Below are positions 32,106-40,848 of a DNA stretch of 64,000 nt, piece after piece. The stretch is from VGJV01 sp964646415 (GTDB taxonomy: Bacteria; Patescibacteriota; Minisyncoccia; UBA6257; 2-01-FULL-56-20): the NCBI GenBank assembly GCA_964646415.1, contig CAZYEL010000001.1, positions 1 through 64,000 of the forward strand, given 5' to 3'. Within the stretch, counting starts at the first letter, position 1. Every line of letters starts with the position of its first letter. The notes beneath the pieces were generated by a model that ran no database searches, was not told the DNA's origin, and was given only the letters and a program-made list of their open reading frames with translations. A program made the position numbers and the translations under genes.

Positions 32106-33020
32106 ATGTCCGGAGCACGTTTGGGTCAACACTTCCTCCACGACCGCGCAGTCTTACGCGTGGTTGCTGACGCGCTTCAGATTGCGCCGGGCGACATAAT
32201 CATCGAAATCGGCGCGGGGCATGGGGAACTTACAAGCGAGCTTCTAGCTTTAAGCGATAAGCTTCCCACAAAGCCTCCAAAGATTATCGCTCTCGAAAAA
32301 GATTCGAAACTCGCCGAACAACTACGAACAACGTTTTCAGCGAGAGGAGTGGAAATTATAGAAAGTGACGTGCGAGAAATTCTTCCTTCTCTCGCCTTAG
32401 AGCTTAAAGCGCAAAGCTATAAGTTGGTGGGGAACATTCCCTACTATCTCACCGGGTTTCTGCTCCGCATTGTGGGCGACCTCGCGCCGCTTCCGGCACG
32501 CGCGGTCTTCACGATGCAAAAGGAAGTAGCGGAGCGAATTGCTGCGCGCCCCTCCCACATGACCCGTTCGGCGCGCTCAGGGTCATCCCGAGCCTGCCGA
32601 GGAATGAACCAGCTTGCCGCGAGCGTGCAGTTCTGGGCGAAACCAAAAATTCTCGGCATTATTCCCCGCTCCGCATTCGTCCCGCCGCCCGAAGTCGACT
32701 CCGCCATCATTGTGCTCACGCCGCAGACCGACGCAGACATAACGCAGAAACACGCGGAAGGAGAGCGGGCAAATCCGGAGCGGTACTACGCCGCGGTGCA
32801 CGCGCTTTTCCGCCAGCCGCGCAAGACGCTGCTCAACAACATCGTTGATGCGACCAACCTTCCGAAAAATAAAGTGGCCGCTGCGCTGGAGAGAATGGGA
32901 ATTGGGTCCACGGCACGCCCTCATAATCTTTCTCTCTCGCAAATCTCCGCACTTGCCGCCGATTTTGCTTTCCCAGCCGCAAAAAGTCCCCGCGAAGAAC
33001 GAAGAAGCGCCCGTAAGTAA
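32106..33020 (+). CDS. rsmA: 16S rRNA dimethyladenosine transferase (RsmA/KsgA)
   Basis: A 304-aa Rossmann methyltransferase that dimethylates two adenines near the 16S 3' end. Seen: RLGQHFLHDRAVL, SAM-binding IIEIGAGHGELT, the ALEKDSKLAEQL acidic strand and motif IV NIPYYLTGFLL, plus the C-terminal SAFVPPPEVDSAI. Three short stretches look inserted: LALSDKLPTK (about 45-54), ELKAQSYKL (about 98-106) and about 20 residues at 149-168 (SHMTRSARSGSSRACRG). The DNA of the last starts with an inverted ATGACCC...GGGTCAT. Start chosen by motif position and the promoter 6 bases upstream. Confidence 0.93.
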   Translation: MSGARLGQHFLHDRAVLRVVADALQIAPGDIIIEIGAGHGELTSELLALSDKLPTKPPKIIALEKDSKLAEQLRTTFSARGVEIIESDVREILPSLALELKAQSYKLVGNIPYYLTGFLLRIVGDLAPLPARAVFTMQKEVAERIAARPSHMTRSARSGSSRACRGMNQLAASVQFWAKPKILGIIPRSAFVPPPEVDSAIIVLTPQTDADITQKHAEGERANPERYYAAVHALFRQPRKTLLNNIVDATNLPKNKVAAALERMGIGSTARPHNLSLSQISALAADFAFPAAKSPREERRSARK

Positions 33021-33096
33021 GGGGGACTCCCGCCTAAAAACCCCGCCACACGCGGGGTGTGCATAATCTTGCGTGGTTTGTGCGGCGCACTCCCTC

Positions 33097-33127
33097 TATA
33101 ATAGAGGTGGCGGAGTCTATCCACCGC
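33097..33127 (+). promoter_or_regulatory. -10 element and leader hairpin of the secretion operon
   Basis: TATAAT at 33097-33102 without a clear -35. The leader then folds GGTGG/CCACC (about 33106-33125) and continues about 25 bases to the ATG at 33150. Unlike most promoters here this one gives a structured leader of about 40 bases. Confidence 0.55.
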
Positions 33128-33149
33128 CGTTCCACACCTTTTCCACATC

Positions 33150-35861
33150 ATGGTTCCCAATATAAAGAAGCTCACTGCGGGGTTTCTCGTCTTTGCCGCG
33201 CTCGCGACGATGCTTTCTTTGGGATTCTCGACGCTTCTTTCATCATCCTCTTCGCAACCCACTCCCTCCGCGACCGCTTCCATAGAATCCCGCGCAGGGG
33301 AGAATGCGTTCATTCCGAAAGACCAGGCCGGAGCAACTTCCCTCGCGGATGGAACGATGCCCGTGCTGGGCGGCGCCCCCGCCGCATCCACAAATCTTAC
33401 GCTGCGCCTGGGAAGTCTTCTTGCGCAGGAGGTCATCCACACCAACGACACACTGGGGACCCTCAACGCTCCGCCCGCAGGACTTGTGGCCCCGAAAAAG
33501 AAAGAGCTCGAAACCGCGATTCAAACGAGTCTCGCAAACCTTTCCGAGGCGAGCACATTCCTCCCGCAATTCGACGAGCCCATAACAAACAACGCCCTCA
33601 CTATTCTCGCCGCGCCGCGCGCGGAGGATTTTTCGCGCTATACCGACGCCACCTCGCGTGCGCTTGAAGAAACCGTCGGGAGCGCAACTTTTGAAAAATT
33701 GCTCGCCGGGAAAGCAAGCCTTGAAACGGCGTACGCCGCAACCGCGATGTACGGCAACCTCACACAAACTCTTGCCCTGATCCCCGTTCCCCAGCCGCTC
33801 ATAGGATTCCACAAGAGCGTCATTGCTGCGGTACGAAACCGTAAAACGCTCGTCGATGTGGCCTTGGGGGATTTCTCCGACCCGCTGAAATCACTCGCCA
33901 CAATCCAAAGCCTTGAAAGCCGCGTCGAAGAAATTCTCGACCGCGACGCCGAAAACATAGAACGGGAAGCGGCGCGCGTCCGCAGCATTTCATTCGCTGC
34001 TCCCGCGGACACGCGGGACATCCTTGCAACCATTTTCGGCATTGAGCGCGCATTCGCACAGGGAGCGGAGGTCCCCGTGAAAGATAAGATGCTCACCACG
34101 ACTGCGAAAAGCCTGACCGGGGAGCAAAAGAAGTCCAACGCGCAGAATTGGTTGCGGCGCCTCTGGGATTTCACCCAAAAAGTGCTTCTCCAGGAACTCA
34201 AGAACCAGATCATCGCCATGCTTGAACAGCAAATCGTGAATTGGATAAACGGCGGCGGCAAGCCCCAGTTCGTCACCGACTGGAAAGGGTTTATCGGGGA
34301 CGCCTTCAACAACGCCGCAGGCGCGGCGATTGACAAAATACTCCCCGAACTCTGCATGCCGCTGAACGCCCGGACCTATATCAACTTTACGCTCCGGCCC
34401 CCTCTCATTCCAGTCTACACCGGCTGTACGCTGAATCAGGTAATCAATAACGTGAAGAACTTTGCAAATGATTTCAGGAACGGCGGCTGGCTTCAATACA
34501 GCGTAACCATACAGCCCACCGGCAATTACTTCGGCGGCCTCATCGAAGCGCATGATGCGGGGCTCTTCGCGGGACTTGCGGGGTCCGACGCCGCAAAGAA
34601 CAAGGCGCTTGCGGGAGCCGGCTTCCTGGGAAGCGAGATATGTCCCTCAACCGGCAAGCCGCCCGACGAAGAAGGTTCGCTCTACGGCTACCCCTGCCCG
34701 GGAAACGAACAACCAATCACCCGGACTCCGGGGAAAGTGCTGGGAGACACGCTCACCAAAGGACTCTCCTTGCCCTCCGAACTTATTGTGAACGCGAACG
34801 ACATCGCCGGGCTCGTCGCGGTGGTGACCGATGCCGCGCTCACGCGGCTCATGGCGGTGGGCCTTAGCGCCGCGGGGAAAGCAACCGGCAAAGGTTTGAG
34901 CGACGTCCCGCCGAGAACGGCAACAACCGCCACAAACGTAACCGCCGCGGCTGCAGCCCAAAAAGCCGCCGCAGACAACCCAATTGCCCCGCCCACGGAG
35001 AGCGACGTGCAGAACGAAGTTGCAAAGAGCGTGGAAGTTGGCGATGCTGGAAACGAAACGTTCCCTCCCGCAGAAGCATTGGCATCAAGAATTGACTTGT
35101 CGAATATTTGTCTTCTTTGCGCCACGCAAAGCTACACAGAACCCCGTAGTGACGGGAGTGGTCCCGCCAGAGCGGCGATTGACGGCTCCCTAAGCACATT
35201 CTCAAGCACCTTTGGCAGTTCTCCCGCGTCGTGGGAAGTAGCCCTCCCCATCCCTCAATACCTTGATGAAATCCAGGTCCAAACTAACGCGGGGTATCCC
35301 ATGTCCAAGTCCGCAGGGAACAACGGGCCTCTGCTTGTGCTCTACGAAGCGGGAACAAGCCCCCTTCGCCGCTACACCATCACACTGCCCAACGCGACGT
35401 ACAGTCGACGGATAAACCTCACCACGGAACGGATGCGGGATGCGAACGGCAATGAAGTTGCGACCCCTCCGAACAAAATTGAGGTGGCAAAAGTACGATT
35501 TGAAGCAAGCCAACTCCTTCTTGCCGAAGTGGAACTTTTCCGCCATATGAGCCCTGAAGTGGATATCTCGAAGGTCCCGTCCACGCTTACCAAAGCGGCT
35601 GCGGCAAACCTTGACCCCTTGCAGTGGGTGAGCGCCATCGCCTACCCGGCGCACAATAGCGCTCCGCAGCCCGCGCCCTTGGCCGTCATCACGGTTACCA
35701 TCACCGAGAACAAGGAGCGCGACGCGAGCAGGATGGAACCTCTTAGCCAAAGCCCGCTCCGCTATGGCCTCGCCCCGGGCTCCTATCGCTTCATCTACAC
35801 CGCCACAGTCGGGGGAGAAACAACCGCGCCGCGTACGCGCACCGTCACGGTAACCGAATGA
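33150..35861 (+). CDS. Secretion-operon surface protein with discoidin-like and Ig-like C-terminus
   Basis: A 903-aa exported protein that opens the operon. An N-terminal membrane or signal helix (about 7-30) precedes a helical region (about 60-285) ending in a short hydrophobic stretch with ERAFAQ, a possible second signal-peptidase site. A further helical region (about 310-480) follows. Residues about 660-790 have the pattern of an F5/8-type C (galactose-binding-like) domain: ARAAIDGSLSTFSSTFG, SWEVALPIPQYLDEIQVQTN, IEVAKVRFEASQLLLAEVELF. The last 90 residues are beta-rich and Ig/HYR-like (GSYRFIYTATVGGETTAP). Surface adhesion is inferred. Its stop overlaps the VirB6-like gene. Confidence 0.75.
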   Translation: MVPNIKKLTAGFLVFAALATMLSLGFSTLLSSSSSQPTPSATASIESRAGENAFIPKDQAGATSLADGTMPVLGGAPAASTNLTLRLGSLLAQEVIHTNDTLGTLNAPPAGLVAPKKKELETAIQTSLANLSEASTFLPQFDEPITNNALTILAAPRAEDFSRYTDATSRALEETVGSATFEKLLAGKASLETAYAATAMYGNLTQTLALIPVPQPLIGFHKSVIAAVRNRKTLVDVALGDFSDPLKSLATIQSLESRVEEILDRDAENIEREAARVRSISFAAPADTRDILATIFGIERAFAQGAEVPVKDKMLTTTAKSLTGEQKKSNAQNWLRRLWDFTQKVLLQELKNQIIAMLEQQIVNWINGGGKPQFVTDWKGFIGDAFNNAAGAAIDKILPELCMPLNARTYINFTLRPPLIPVYTGCTLNQVINNVKNFANDFRNGGWLQYSVTIQPTGNYFGGLIEAHDAGLFAGLAGSDAAKNKALAGAGFLGSEICPSTGKPPDEEGSLYGYPCPGNEQPITRTPGKVLGDTLTKGLSLPSELIVNANDIAGLVAVVTDAALTRLMAVGLSAAGKATGKGLSDVPPRTATTATNVTAAAAAQKAAADNPIAPPTESDVQNEVAKSVEVGDAGNETFPPAEALASRIDLSNICLLCATQSYTEPRSDGSGPARAAIDGSLSTFSSTFGSSPASWEVALPIPQYLDEIQVQTNAGYPMSKSAGNNGPLLVLYEAGTSPLRRYTITLPNATYSRRINLTTERMRDANGNEVATPPNKIEVAKVRFEASQLLLAEVELFRHMSPEVDISKVPSTLTKAAAANLDPLQWVSAIAYPAHNSAPQPAPLAVITVTITENKERDASRMEPLSQSPLRYGLAPGSYRFIYTATVGGETTAPRTRTVTVTE

Positions 35862-38389
35862 TGAAAGGGATTCTCCATATGTTTCTCGAAAAGGCGCGCC
35901 GCATGCGCCGGTTTCTCTCCGCGCACCGCGTTGCCGCGGTAGCCGTTCTCTCTTTATCCGGTATTGCTCTTGCGCTTCCCCAAACCACGGAAGCGACGAT
36001 ATTCGGATGGATGGCGGGCGCAGTGGGAAGCGTAGTGGGAGATGTCGCCGGGTCGGCAATCGGCTGGGCCGCATTCACCCTTGGCTACATCATTGCCATG
36101 CTTGTGGGAGCGCTCATAGGCGTTGCCGCCTATGGCATCAATGTCGTTCTCCAACTCAACACACACGTAGTGGATGCCATTGCGGTCCAGCAGGGGTTCA
36201 GGGTGACGCTCTCCCTCGCAAACCTCGGCTTCGTACTCGCGATTATCGTCATCGCCATTGCAACCATCGTCCGCTACGAATCCTACGGGATGAAGAAGGT
36301 GCTTTGGAAGCTTATTGTCGCCGCACTCCTCGTAAACTTCAGTCTCGTGATTGCCGGAAGCATCATCAATTTTTCGGACCAGCTCTCTGGTTCATTTATC
36401 ACGGCGTTCCCGGGGCAACAAACAGGCGGCACGATGCTTGATGATGCGGGCGCGAAAGTTGCCGGAATTCATAACTTCGCATCCGGCCTTGCAGGCGCCT
36501 TCAACCCTCAACGCAGCTGGACATTTGCCGCCCTGGGGAAAGCCGACTCCGGGGCGCAGGCGGCATCTGCGGGCGGGCAAGGACTCGGCAAGCTTTTTGT
36601 CCCCTTCATCCAACTCATATTTACGGCAGTCACATCGATTTTCATCCTTTTCGCGCTCCTCTCCCTCATCGTGCTCCTGATGATCCGCTACATCTACCTC
36701 GGCATCCTCCTTATCCTCATGCCGCTCGCCTGGCTCCTCTGGATTTTCCCCCTGACCGAGAAAAACTGGAGTAAATGGTGGGGAAAATTCATAAAATGGA
36801 CGTTCTTTGCCCCCATTACCCTCTTCTTCCTCTGGCTCGTCATGCTTACCTCCTCCGCGATGAGCAAGAGTGGGGGCGATGACCCTATTGGAGGCTTGAG
36901 CGGATTGGGATATGTGCCCGCAGGAGGGGAGGGCATCCTTGCGGAGATCGGGGCGCTCTTCGGCGGAGCCATCAATCAGATACTTGGCAGCTTCCTCCAG
37001 GCCACGATTCTCGTGGCGCTCACCATTGCCGGATTCTTTGCCGCGAATGCGCTGGCGCTCGAAACTTCGAAAGCCGCGCAAAAAGTGATGCACGCAGCGA
37101 ATAGCTATGTCGGGCGGCGCATGGGCCATTACGGCGGTCGCGCGATGAACCGACTCGGAGCGCAAAGACTTGCGACAGCCGCACAACGACAGGGCCTGAG
37201 CGGACTCCGTAATTTCAGCAGTAATATTGGCGGAAACAGCCACCCAATACTCCAAAAAATCCTTAAGCCCGTCAATTGGGGGGTTAATACGTTAGTAAGG
37301 GGAACAGGATACGCCGCTTCCATCGTCCCAGGGGGGAACTACCTTACACGAGCGATGGGCCGCGGGGCGCAGGCCGGGCTCACCGCAACAGGCGCTGGGA
37401 TAGTGGACGAAGAGGCAAAGCACGTCAAAAAAGAAACCAAAGGGTACACCGGCGCACAGAAAGGCTCGATACTCGCGGGCATGAATCCCGATGCCCAAAA
37501 AGCCCTGCTCGAGGATATGCTGAAAAAGAAAGAGTTAAAGCACGCGCTTTGGCAGGAAAAATTATGGGCGCCCGATACTAAAGAAGAATGGGAGCGTGTC
37601 GGCAAAGGAGAGGTGTACGACAAGCTCAACGAAGCATTCCCGGGAGGGCATGAGCGGACAACGGTGGAAAGGGCGGCAAAGGTGTACGAAGAAGCCCAGA
37701 AAACCGCGAGAGCGAACGCCGAAAAGACTGTTGCGGCGACTTTCACGAAAGAGGAACTTGACAAGACGCCTGCAAAAGATAAGGAAGCGCTCATCGCCCA
37801 AGAAACTGACGAGGAGATGAGGAAAATGCAGAACAATCCGGAGTCCCCACTCAATAAAGGCGTCGAAATGCTTGCCAAAGCCGCGGGGGACGCAACAGAG
37901 GTGCCACCCATGGAAAAACTCCTGCATATCGCGGAGGAACAGCTTCGCGTGACGAAGAAAAATGCAAAGACCGTCATCGGCTCCTTCTTCGGCGAGAAGC
38001 CCGTGCCTGGATACACTATGGCGGAAACAAAGGTGATGAGCCGCGTCTATGTAACCACGGTCGCCAACGCGAACCCCACAATGGTCCCGAACCTGATAGC
38101 AAACATGAACTTCGCGGAAACAACGCAATTCGGCGCCGAGTACGGGGGTTATCTGACGAGTGAGATAGACCGCCTCAAGAAATCGAACGCCAACCCAGAG
38201 CGTCTTAAGAAATTCCAAAAGAGCCTCAAGGACCTTGAAAGAATCATCGCCCGGCAAGGTTTCTCCGAAGGACCGCAAGAAAAAGAGGAGGGGGAAGAAA
38301 AAGAGGAGGGGGGCGACGACCACGGCGAAGAGAGCATCCACGTCAGCCCAGCCATAGATACGAGCGGCGGCGAACGTCCTCACTCATAA
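35858..38389 (+). CDS. VirB6/TrbL-like polytopic secretion protein
   Basis: An 843-aa protein. An N-terminal signal-like helix is followed by several membrane helices between about 45 and 400 (GWAAFTLGYIIAMLVGALIGVAAYGI, LANLGFVLAIIVIAIATIV, a central block of strong helices around 265-330, and VALTIAGFFAANALALE). The C-terminal half (about 410-843) is soluble, basic then acidic, with long helices. This build matches VirB6/TrbL inner-membrane channel proteins of T4SS. The start overlaps the preceding stop (ATGATGA), so translation is coupled. The assignment rests on topology and on PrgI and VirB4 nearby. Confidence 0.75.
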   Translation: MMKGILHMFLEKARRMRRFLSAHRVAAVAVLSLSGIALALPQTTEATIFGWMAGAVGSVVGDVAGSAIGWAAFTLGYIIAMLVGALIGVAAYGINVVLQLNTHVVDAIAVQQGFRVTLSLANLGFVLAIIVIAIATIVRYESYGMKKVLWKLIVAALLVNFSLVIAGSIINFSDQLSGSFITAFPGQQTGGTMLDDAGAKVAGIHNFASGLAGAFNPQRSWTFAALGKADSGAQAASAGGQGLGKLFVPFIQLIFTAVTSIFILFALLSLIVLLMIRYIYLGILLILMPLAWLLWIFPLTEKNWSKWWGKFIKWTFFAPITLFFLWLVMLTSSAMSKSGGDDPIGGLSGLGYVPAGGEGILAEIGALFGGAINQILGSFLQATILVALTIAGFFAANALALETSKAAQKVMHAANSYVGRRMGHYGGRAMNRLGAQRLATAAQRQGLSGLRNFSSNIGGNSHPILQKILKPVNWGVNTLVRGTGYAASIVPGGNYLTRAMGRGAQAGLTATGAGIVDEEAKHVKKETKGYTGAQKGSILAGMNPDAQKALLEDMLKKKELKHALWQEKLWAPDTKEEWERVGKGEVYDKLNEAFPGGHERTTVERAAKVYEEAQKTARANAEKTVAATFTKEELDKTPAKDKEALIAQETDEEMRKMQNNPESPLNKGVEMLAKAAGDATEVPPMEKLLHIAEEQLRVTKKNAKTVIGSFFGEKPVPGYTMAETKVMSRVYVTTVANANPTMVPNLIANMNFAETTQFGAEYGGYLTSEIDRLKKSNANPERLKKFQKSLKDLERIIARQGFSEGPQEKEEGEEKEEGGDDHGEESIHVSPAIDTSGGERPHS

Positions 38390-38395
38390 TCATTC

Positions 38396-39790
38396 ATGAA
38401 TCTCAAGCCCACCACAATTCAAAGAAAGCAGCTCGCGCAGCGCTGGGACATGCTCCCCATAAACCTCCGTGAGGCAATGACCGACGAGCGCAATTCCGAA
38501 ATCCTCTGGAAAGTATGCACCGACGAGCACCTCTCCGAGGAGAAAACGCGCGAAGTCGCCCGCATCGCCGCATGGGTAATGATGGGCTTCCTCCACCCTG
38601 CGGATGTCGCAAATGAAGTAAAGCTCTCCATCGGCATCCACCCCGAGCTTGCGGCGACGATTGCGAACACGCTGAACGCAAAACTCTTCGCGCCGATGCG
38701 GGAAGAGCTTGAGGGAACCTATGCTCCTCCGGGAACCGAGCCGCATTACCAGGAGCCCGCCGCAGCCGCCACGTTTGAAGACATCAGGCCCCCAGAAGCA
38801 TTGGAACAAACGCTCGCGAACATCAGCAAGGGCGCTCCTGCCGAACCGTTCTTTAAAGAAACGCCCGTGTCTCTCGACTCTCTGAACGCCGGACCTTCGG
38901 GCTCCCAAGACCAGGCCTTGTACACGCCGCCCGCGTCTCCATTTGACCTCTCCTCGTTCTCCCCCGAACCCCCTCCGGCGCCCCCCGCTCCCTCGCAAAG
39001 CTCAAACTTCTCCACTAAAGGTGGATCCGCCTCTGGCGGAGAAGCGCAAAGTTCTCCTTTCATCCTCCACGAGGAGCCCGCCGCGCCTTCGCTCCCGAAC
39101 GCCGGGGATTTCTCTCTCGACATCACACCCGAAGAGTTCGGCCCCTCGCAACCGGAATTCGAGAATATCCCTCAAGCGAACATCGAAATCGGCGGTGGGG
39201 CTACCGCCCCCGCCGAAACGCGCGGACGGGACGCGGAACAACGCGGAACCGGAACACAGGAGCCTCGCACCGTCCACTACGGGGATTTGCGCACACCGCT
39301 TTCCGCATCCACCAAGGTTGAACCTTTAGGGGATTCTCAAGGTTCAACCTTAGAAACTCTGTCCTCACCGCCAAAGGCGAGTTCTCCGGGCGACGTATTG
39401 CGCTTCTCCGATTTTGGCAAAGAACCAGAGGTCCCGCCCGCGCCTCCCGCAAACGCACCCGAAGCGGATTTGCCTCCGCCGCCACGCAAAACTCCCTATC
39501 TCGCCAAGGAACAGAAAAAGCCGGGGTTCTTCGCGCGCTTTTTTGGGAAAAAGGAGACGAGCGCATCGCCCGCGCCCGAAGAGATATCTCTGCCGTTGCC
39601 TCCACCCCCTCCACCTTCGGCCCGCTTCACCAAAGCTTCAGCGGGGCGAGTCGCCAAAGGGACCTTCCCTACCGCCAAGCCTTTGCCTGTGATACCTCCA
39701 TTTCCTGACATACCCCCCTCTCCGCCGCCTCAACCCTCCGCAACAAAGCCAAAGGACAATGATGTGATTGATTTAAGCTCTTTGAAGTAA
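38396..39790 (+). CDS. Proline-rich protein of the secretion operon
   Basis: A 464-aa protein of unknown family. Residues 1-105 form a compact helical domain (LKPTTIQRKQLAQRWDMLP, EEKTREVARIAAWVMMGFLH, ELAATIANTLNAKLFAPMREELEG). The rest is low-complexity Pro/Ser/Glu linker without membrane helices, ending in NDVIDLSSLK. Two in-frame palindromic inserts lie in the linker: STKGGSASGG (39011-39040, shared with gyrA) and VEPLGDSQGST (39314-39351, 13-bp inverted arms). Probably a cytoplasmic, partly disordered component, inferred from position between VirB6-like and PrgI genes. Confidence 0.7.
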   Translation: MNLKPTTIQRKQLAQRWDMLPINLREAMTDERNSEILWKVCTDEHLSEEKTREVARIAAWVMMGFLHPADVANEVKLSIGIHPELAATIANTLNAKLFAPMREELEGTYAPPGTEPHYQEPAAAATFEDIRPPEALEQTLANISKGAPAEPFFKETPVSLDSLNAGPSGSQDQALYTPPASPFDLSSFSPEPPPAPPAPSQSSNFSTKGGSASGGEAQSSPFILHEEPAAPSLPNAGDFSLDITPEEFGPSQPEFENIPQANIEIGGGATAPAETRGRDAEQRGTGTQEPRTVHYGDLRTPLSASTKVEPLGDSQGSTLETLSSPPKASSPGDVLRFSDFGKEPEVPPAPPANAPEADLPPPPRKTPYLAKEQKKPGFFARFFGKKETSASPAPEEISLPLPPPPPPSARFTKASAGRVAKGTFPTAKPLPVIPPFPDIPPSPPPQPSATKPKDNDVIDLSSLK

Positions 39791-39809
39791 TTTCCAACTT
39801 CCTACTTAC

Positions 39810-39836
39810 CGCTTAAAGCTAAAAGCTTAACGCTAT
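39810..39836. repeat. AGCTTAAA-type intergenic repeat before prgI
   Basis: The string of gcttaaagct, aaaagctta and acgct units matches the motif inserted in folD (11601-11630) and rsmA (32240-32263, 32396-32425). Confidence 0.6.
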
Positions 39837-39839
39837 CCT

Positions 39840-40352
39840 ATGCAATTCCAAATTCCCCAATTCGTGGAAACGGAAGATAAGATTGTGGGCCCCCTCACGC
39901 TCAAGCAATTCATCTACGTTGCCATCGCGGGCGGCATCTCGCTCCTTCTCTATTTCATAGTCCAGATATGGCTGTGGCTTATACTCTCCATTCCCATCAT
40001 CGGAATCGGCGTCGGCTTTGCATTTATAAAAGTCGGGGGGAGGGCGCTCCCCGCGATCGCCCGAGCGGCATTCTCCTACGTGTGGAGGCCCCAAACCTAC
40101 GTGTGGCAACCAGAGAAGGCTCCTGCGACAAGCGGCAAGGGGCAAGAGGCAAGAGGCGAAGAAAAATCTGCGAGGCTTTCACTCGAAGAAGTCCTTTCGG
40201 GCTTCGCGCTCCGCCGGACATGGCAAAGACTCCAAACCGGCGCCAGCAAGGTTTCCCCGGGAATTTTCCTAGGCAAGTCCCAAGACCGCTACGCCATCTA
40301 CCGCAAGCGCAGCGGGGAATTGGGAGCGGCGAGAAGAGTGGATTATAGGTAA
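39840..40352 (+). CDS. prgI: PrgI-family membrane protein
   Basis: A 170-aa protein with the PrgI pattern: QFQIPQFVETEDKIVGPLTLKQFIYVAIAGG and two adjacent membrane helices (about 25-45 and 48-66), then a short cytoplasmic part (AFSYVWRPQTYVWQPE). PrgI proteins accompany VirB4/TraC ATPases in Gram-positive conjugation systems, probably as an inner-membrane counterpart of VirB3. Residues 96-107 (ATSGKGQEARGEE) come from a degenerate version of the 7-base tandem seen in gyrA and the helicase. The following S23-type element separates it from the VirB4 genes. Confidence 0.88.
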   Translation: MQFQIPQFVETEDKIVGPLTLKQFIYVAIAGGISLLLYFIVQIWLWLILSIPIIGIGVGFAFIKVGGRALPAIARAAFSYVWRPQTYVWQPEKAPATSGKGQEARGEEKSARLSLEEVLSGFALRRTWQRLQTGASKVSPGIFLGKSQDRYAIYRKRSGELGAARRVDYR

Positions 40353-40357
40353 TAGGA

Positions 40358-40845
40358 GAAGCACGAAATCCGAATATCGAAATCCTAAACAAATCCGAAT
40401 GAGCCAAATTCCAAATTCCAAAGGGAAAACGTACGACCTCGAAGAGCGGGCGCTTCTGTTCACCAAACGAACAGCCCGATATGTAAATAAACTTCCGAAG
40501 ACCATACCGAACGTAGAAAGCGGCAAGCAGCCTATGAGAGCTAGCGGTTCCGTCGGGGCAAACTACATTGAAGCGAATGAGTGTTTGGGCAAGAAAGACT
40601 TTGCAATGAAGATCAAAACATCAAAAAAGGAGGCGAAGGAAGCTAGATACTGGCTCGCAATCACCGAACCTGCGCCCGAGGAAGAAAAAGAGAAAGAGGC
40701 GCTTTCTCAAGAAGCTACAGAACTCATGAAGATCTTCGGGTCAATTCTCGAAAAGACGAAATGGGCGGTATAATGGGCTTGAAACTTCGTGCTTGGAATT
40801 TAGTAATTGTTTCGTGTTTTGATATTCGATATTAGAAATTTTCAC
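40358..40845 (+). mobile_element. S23/IVS-like element with inverted-repeat ends
   Basis: About 490 bp containing one gene (40399-40773) between imperfect inverted ends: left gaagcacgaaatccga...aatcctaaacaaat, right ...cttcgtgcttggaattt...tgatattcgatatt. Left-end blocks of 16-17 bases recur at 21206-21334 and beside the gyrA start (about 4688-4705). Comparable proteins are encoded by intervening sequences of 23S rRNA in other bacteria. It sits between two secretion genes that are otherwise closely spaced. Confidence 0.65.
40399..40773 (+). CDS. Four-helix-bundle (S23-type) protein
   Basis: A 124-aa protein of the four-helix-bundle family known from 23S rRNA intervening sequences. Marks: DLEERALLFTKRTARYVNKL, the centre GSVGANYIEANECLGKKDFAMKIKTSKKEAKEARYWL and a C-terminal helix ATELMKIFGSILEKTK. 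The ATG at 40399 follows the inverted-repeat end directly, so the first few residues (MSQIPNSKGK) are encoded near repeat sequence. Its biochemical role is unknown; related proteins form pentamers. It is not a secretion component by family. Confidence 0.88.
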   Translation: MSQIPNSKGKTYDLEERALLFTKRTARYVNKLPKTIPNVESGKQPMRASGSVGANYIEANECLGKKDFAMKIKTSKKEAKEARYWLAITEPAPEEEKEKEALSQEATELMKIFGSILEKTKWAV

Positions 40846-40848
40846 GCT

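Noticed and set aside
33040..33060. Rho-independent terminator after rsmA (ACCCCGC/GCGGGGT)
   Set aside because: A hairpin is present but no T-run follows on either strand, so it was not listed as a terminator.
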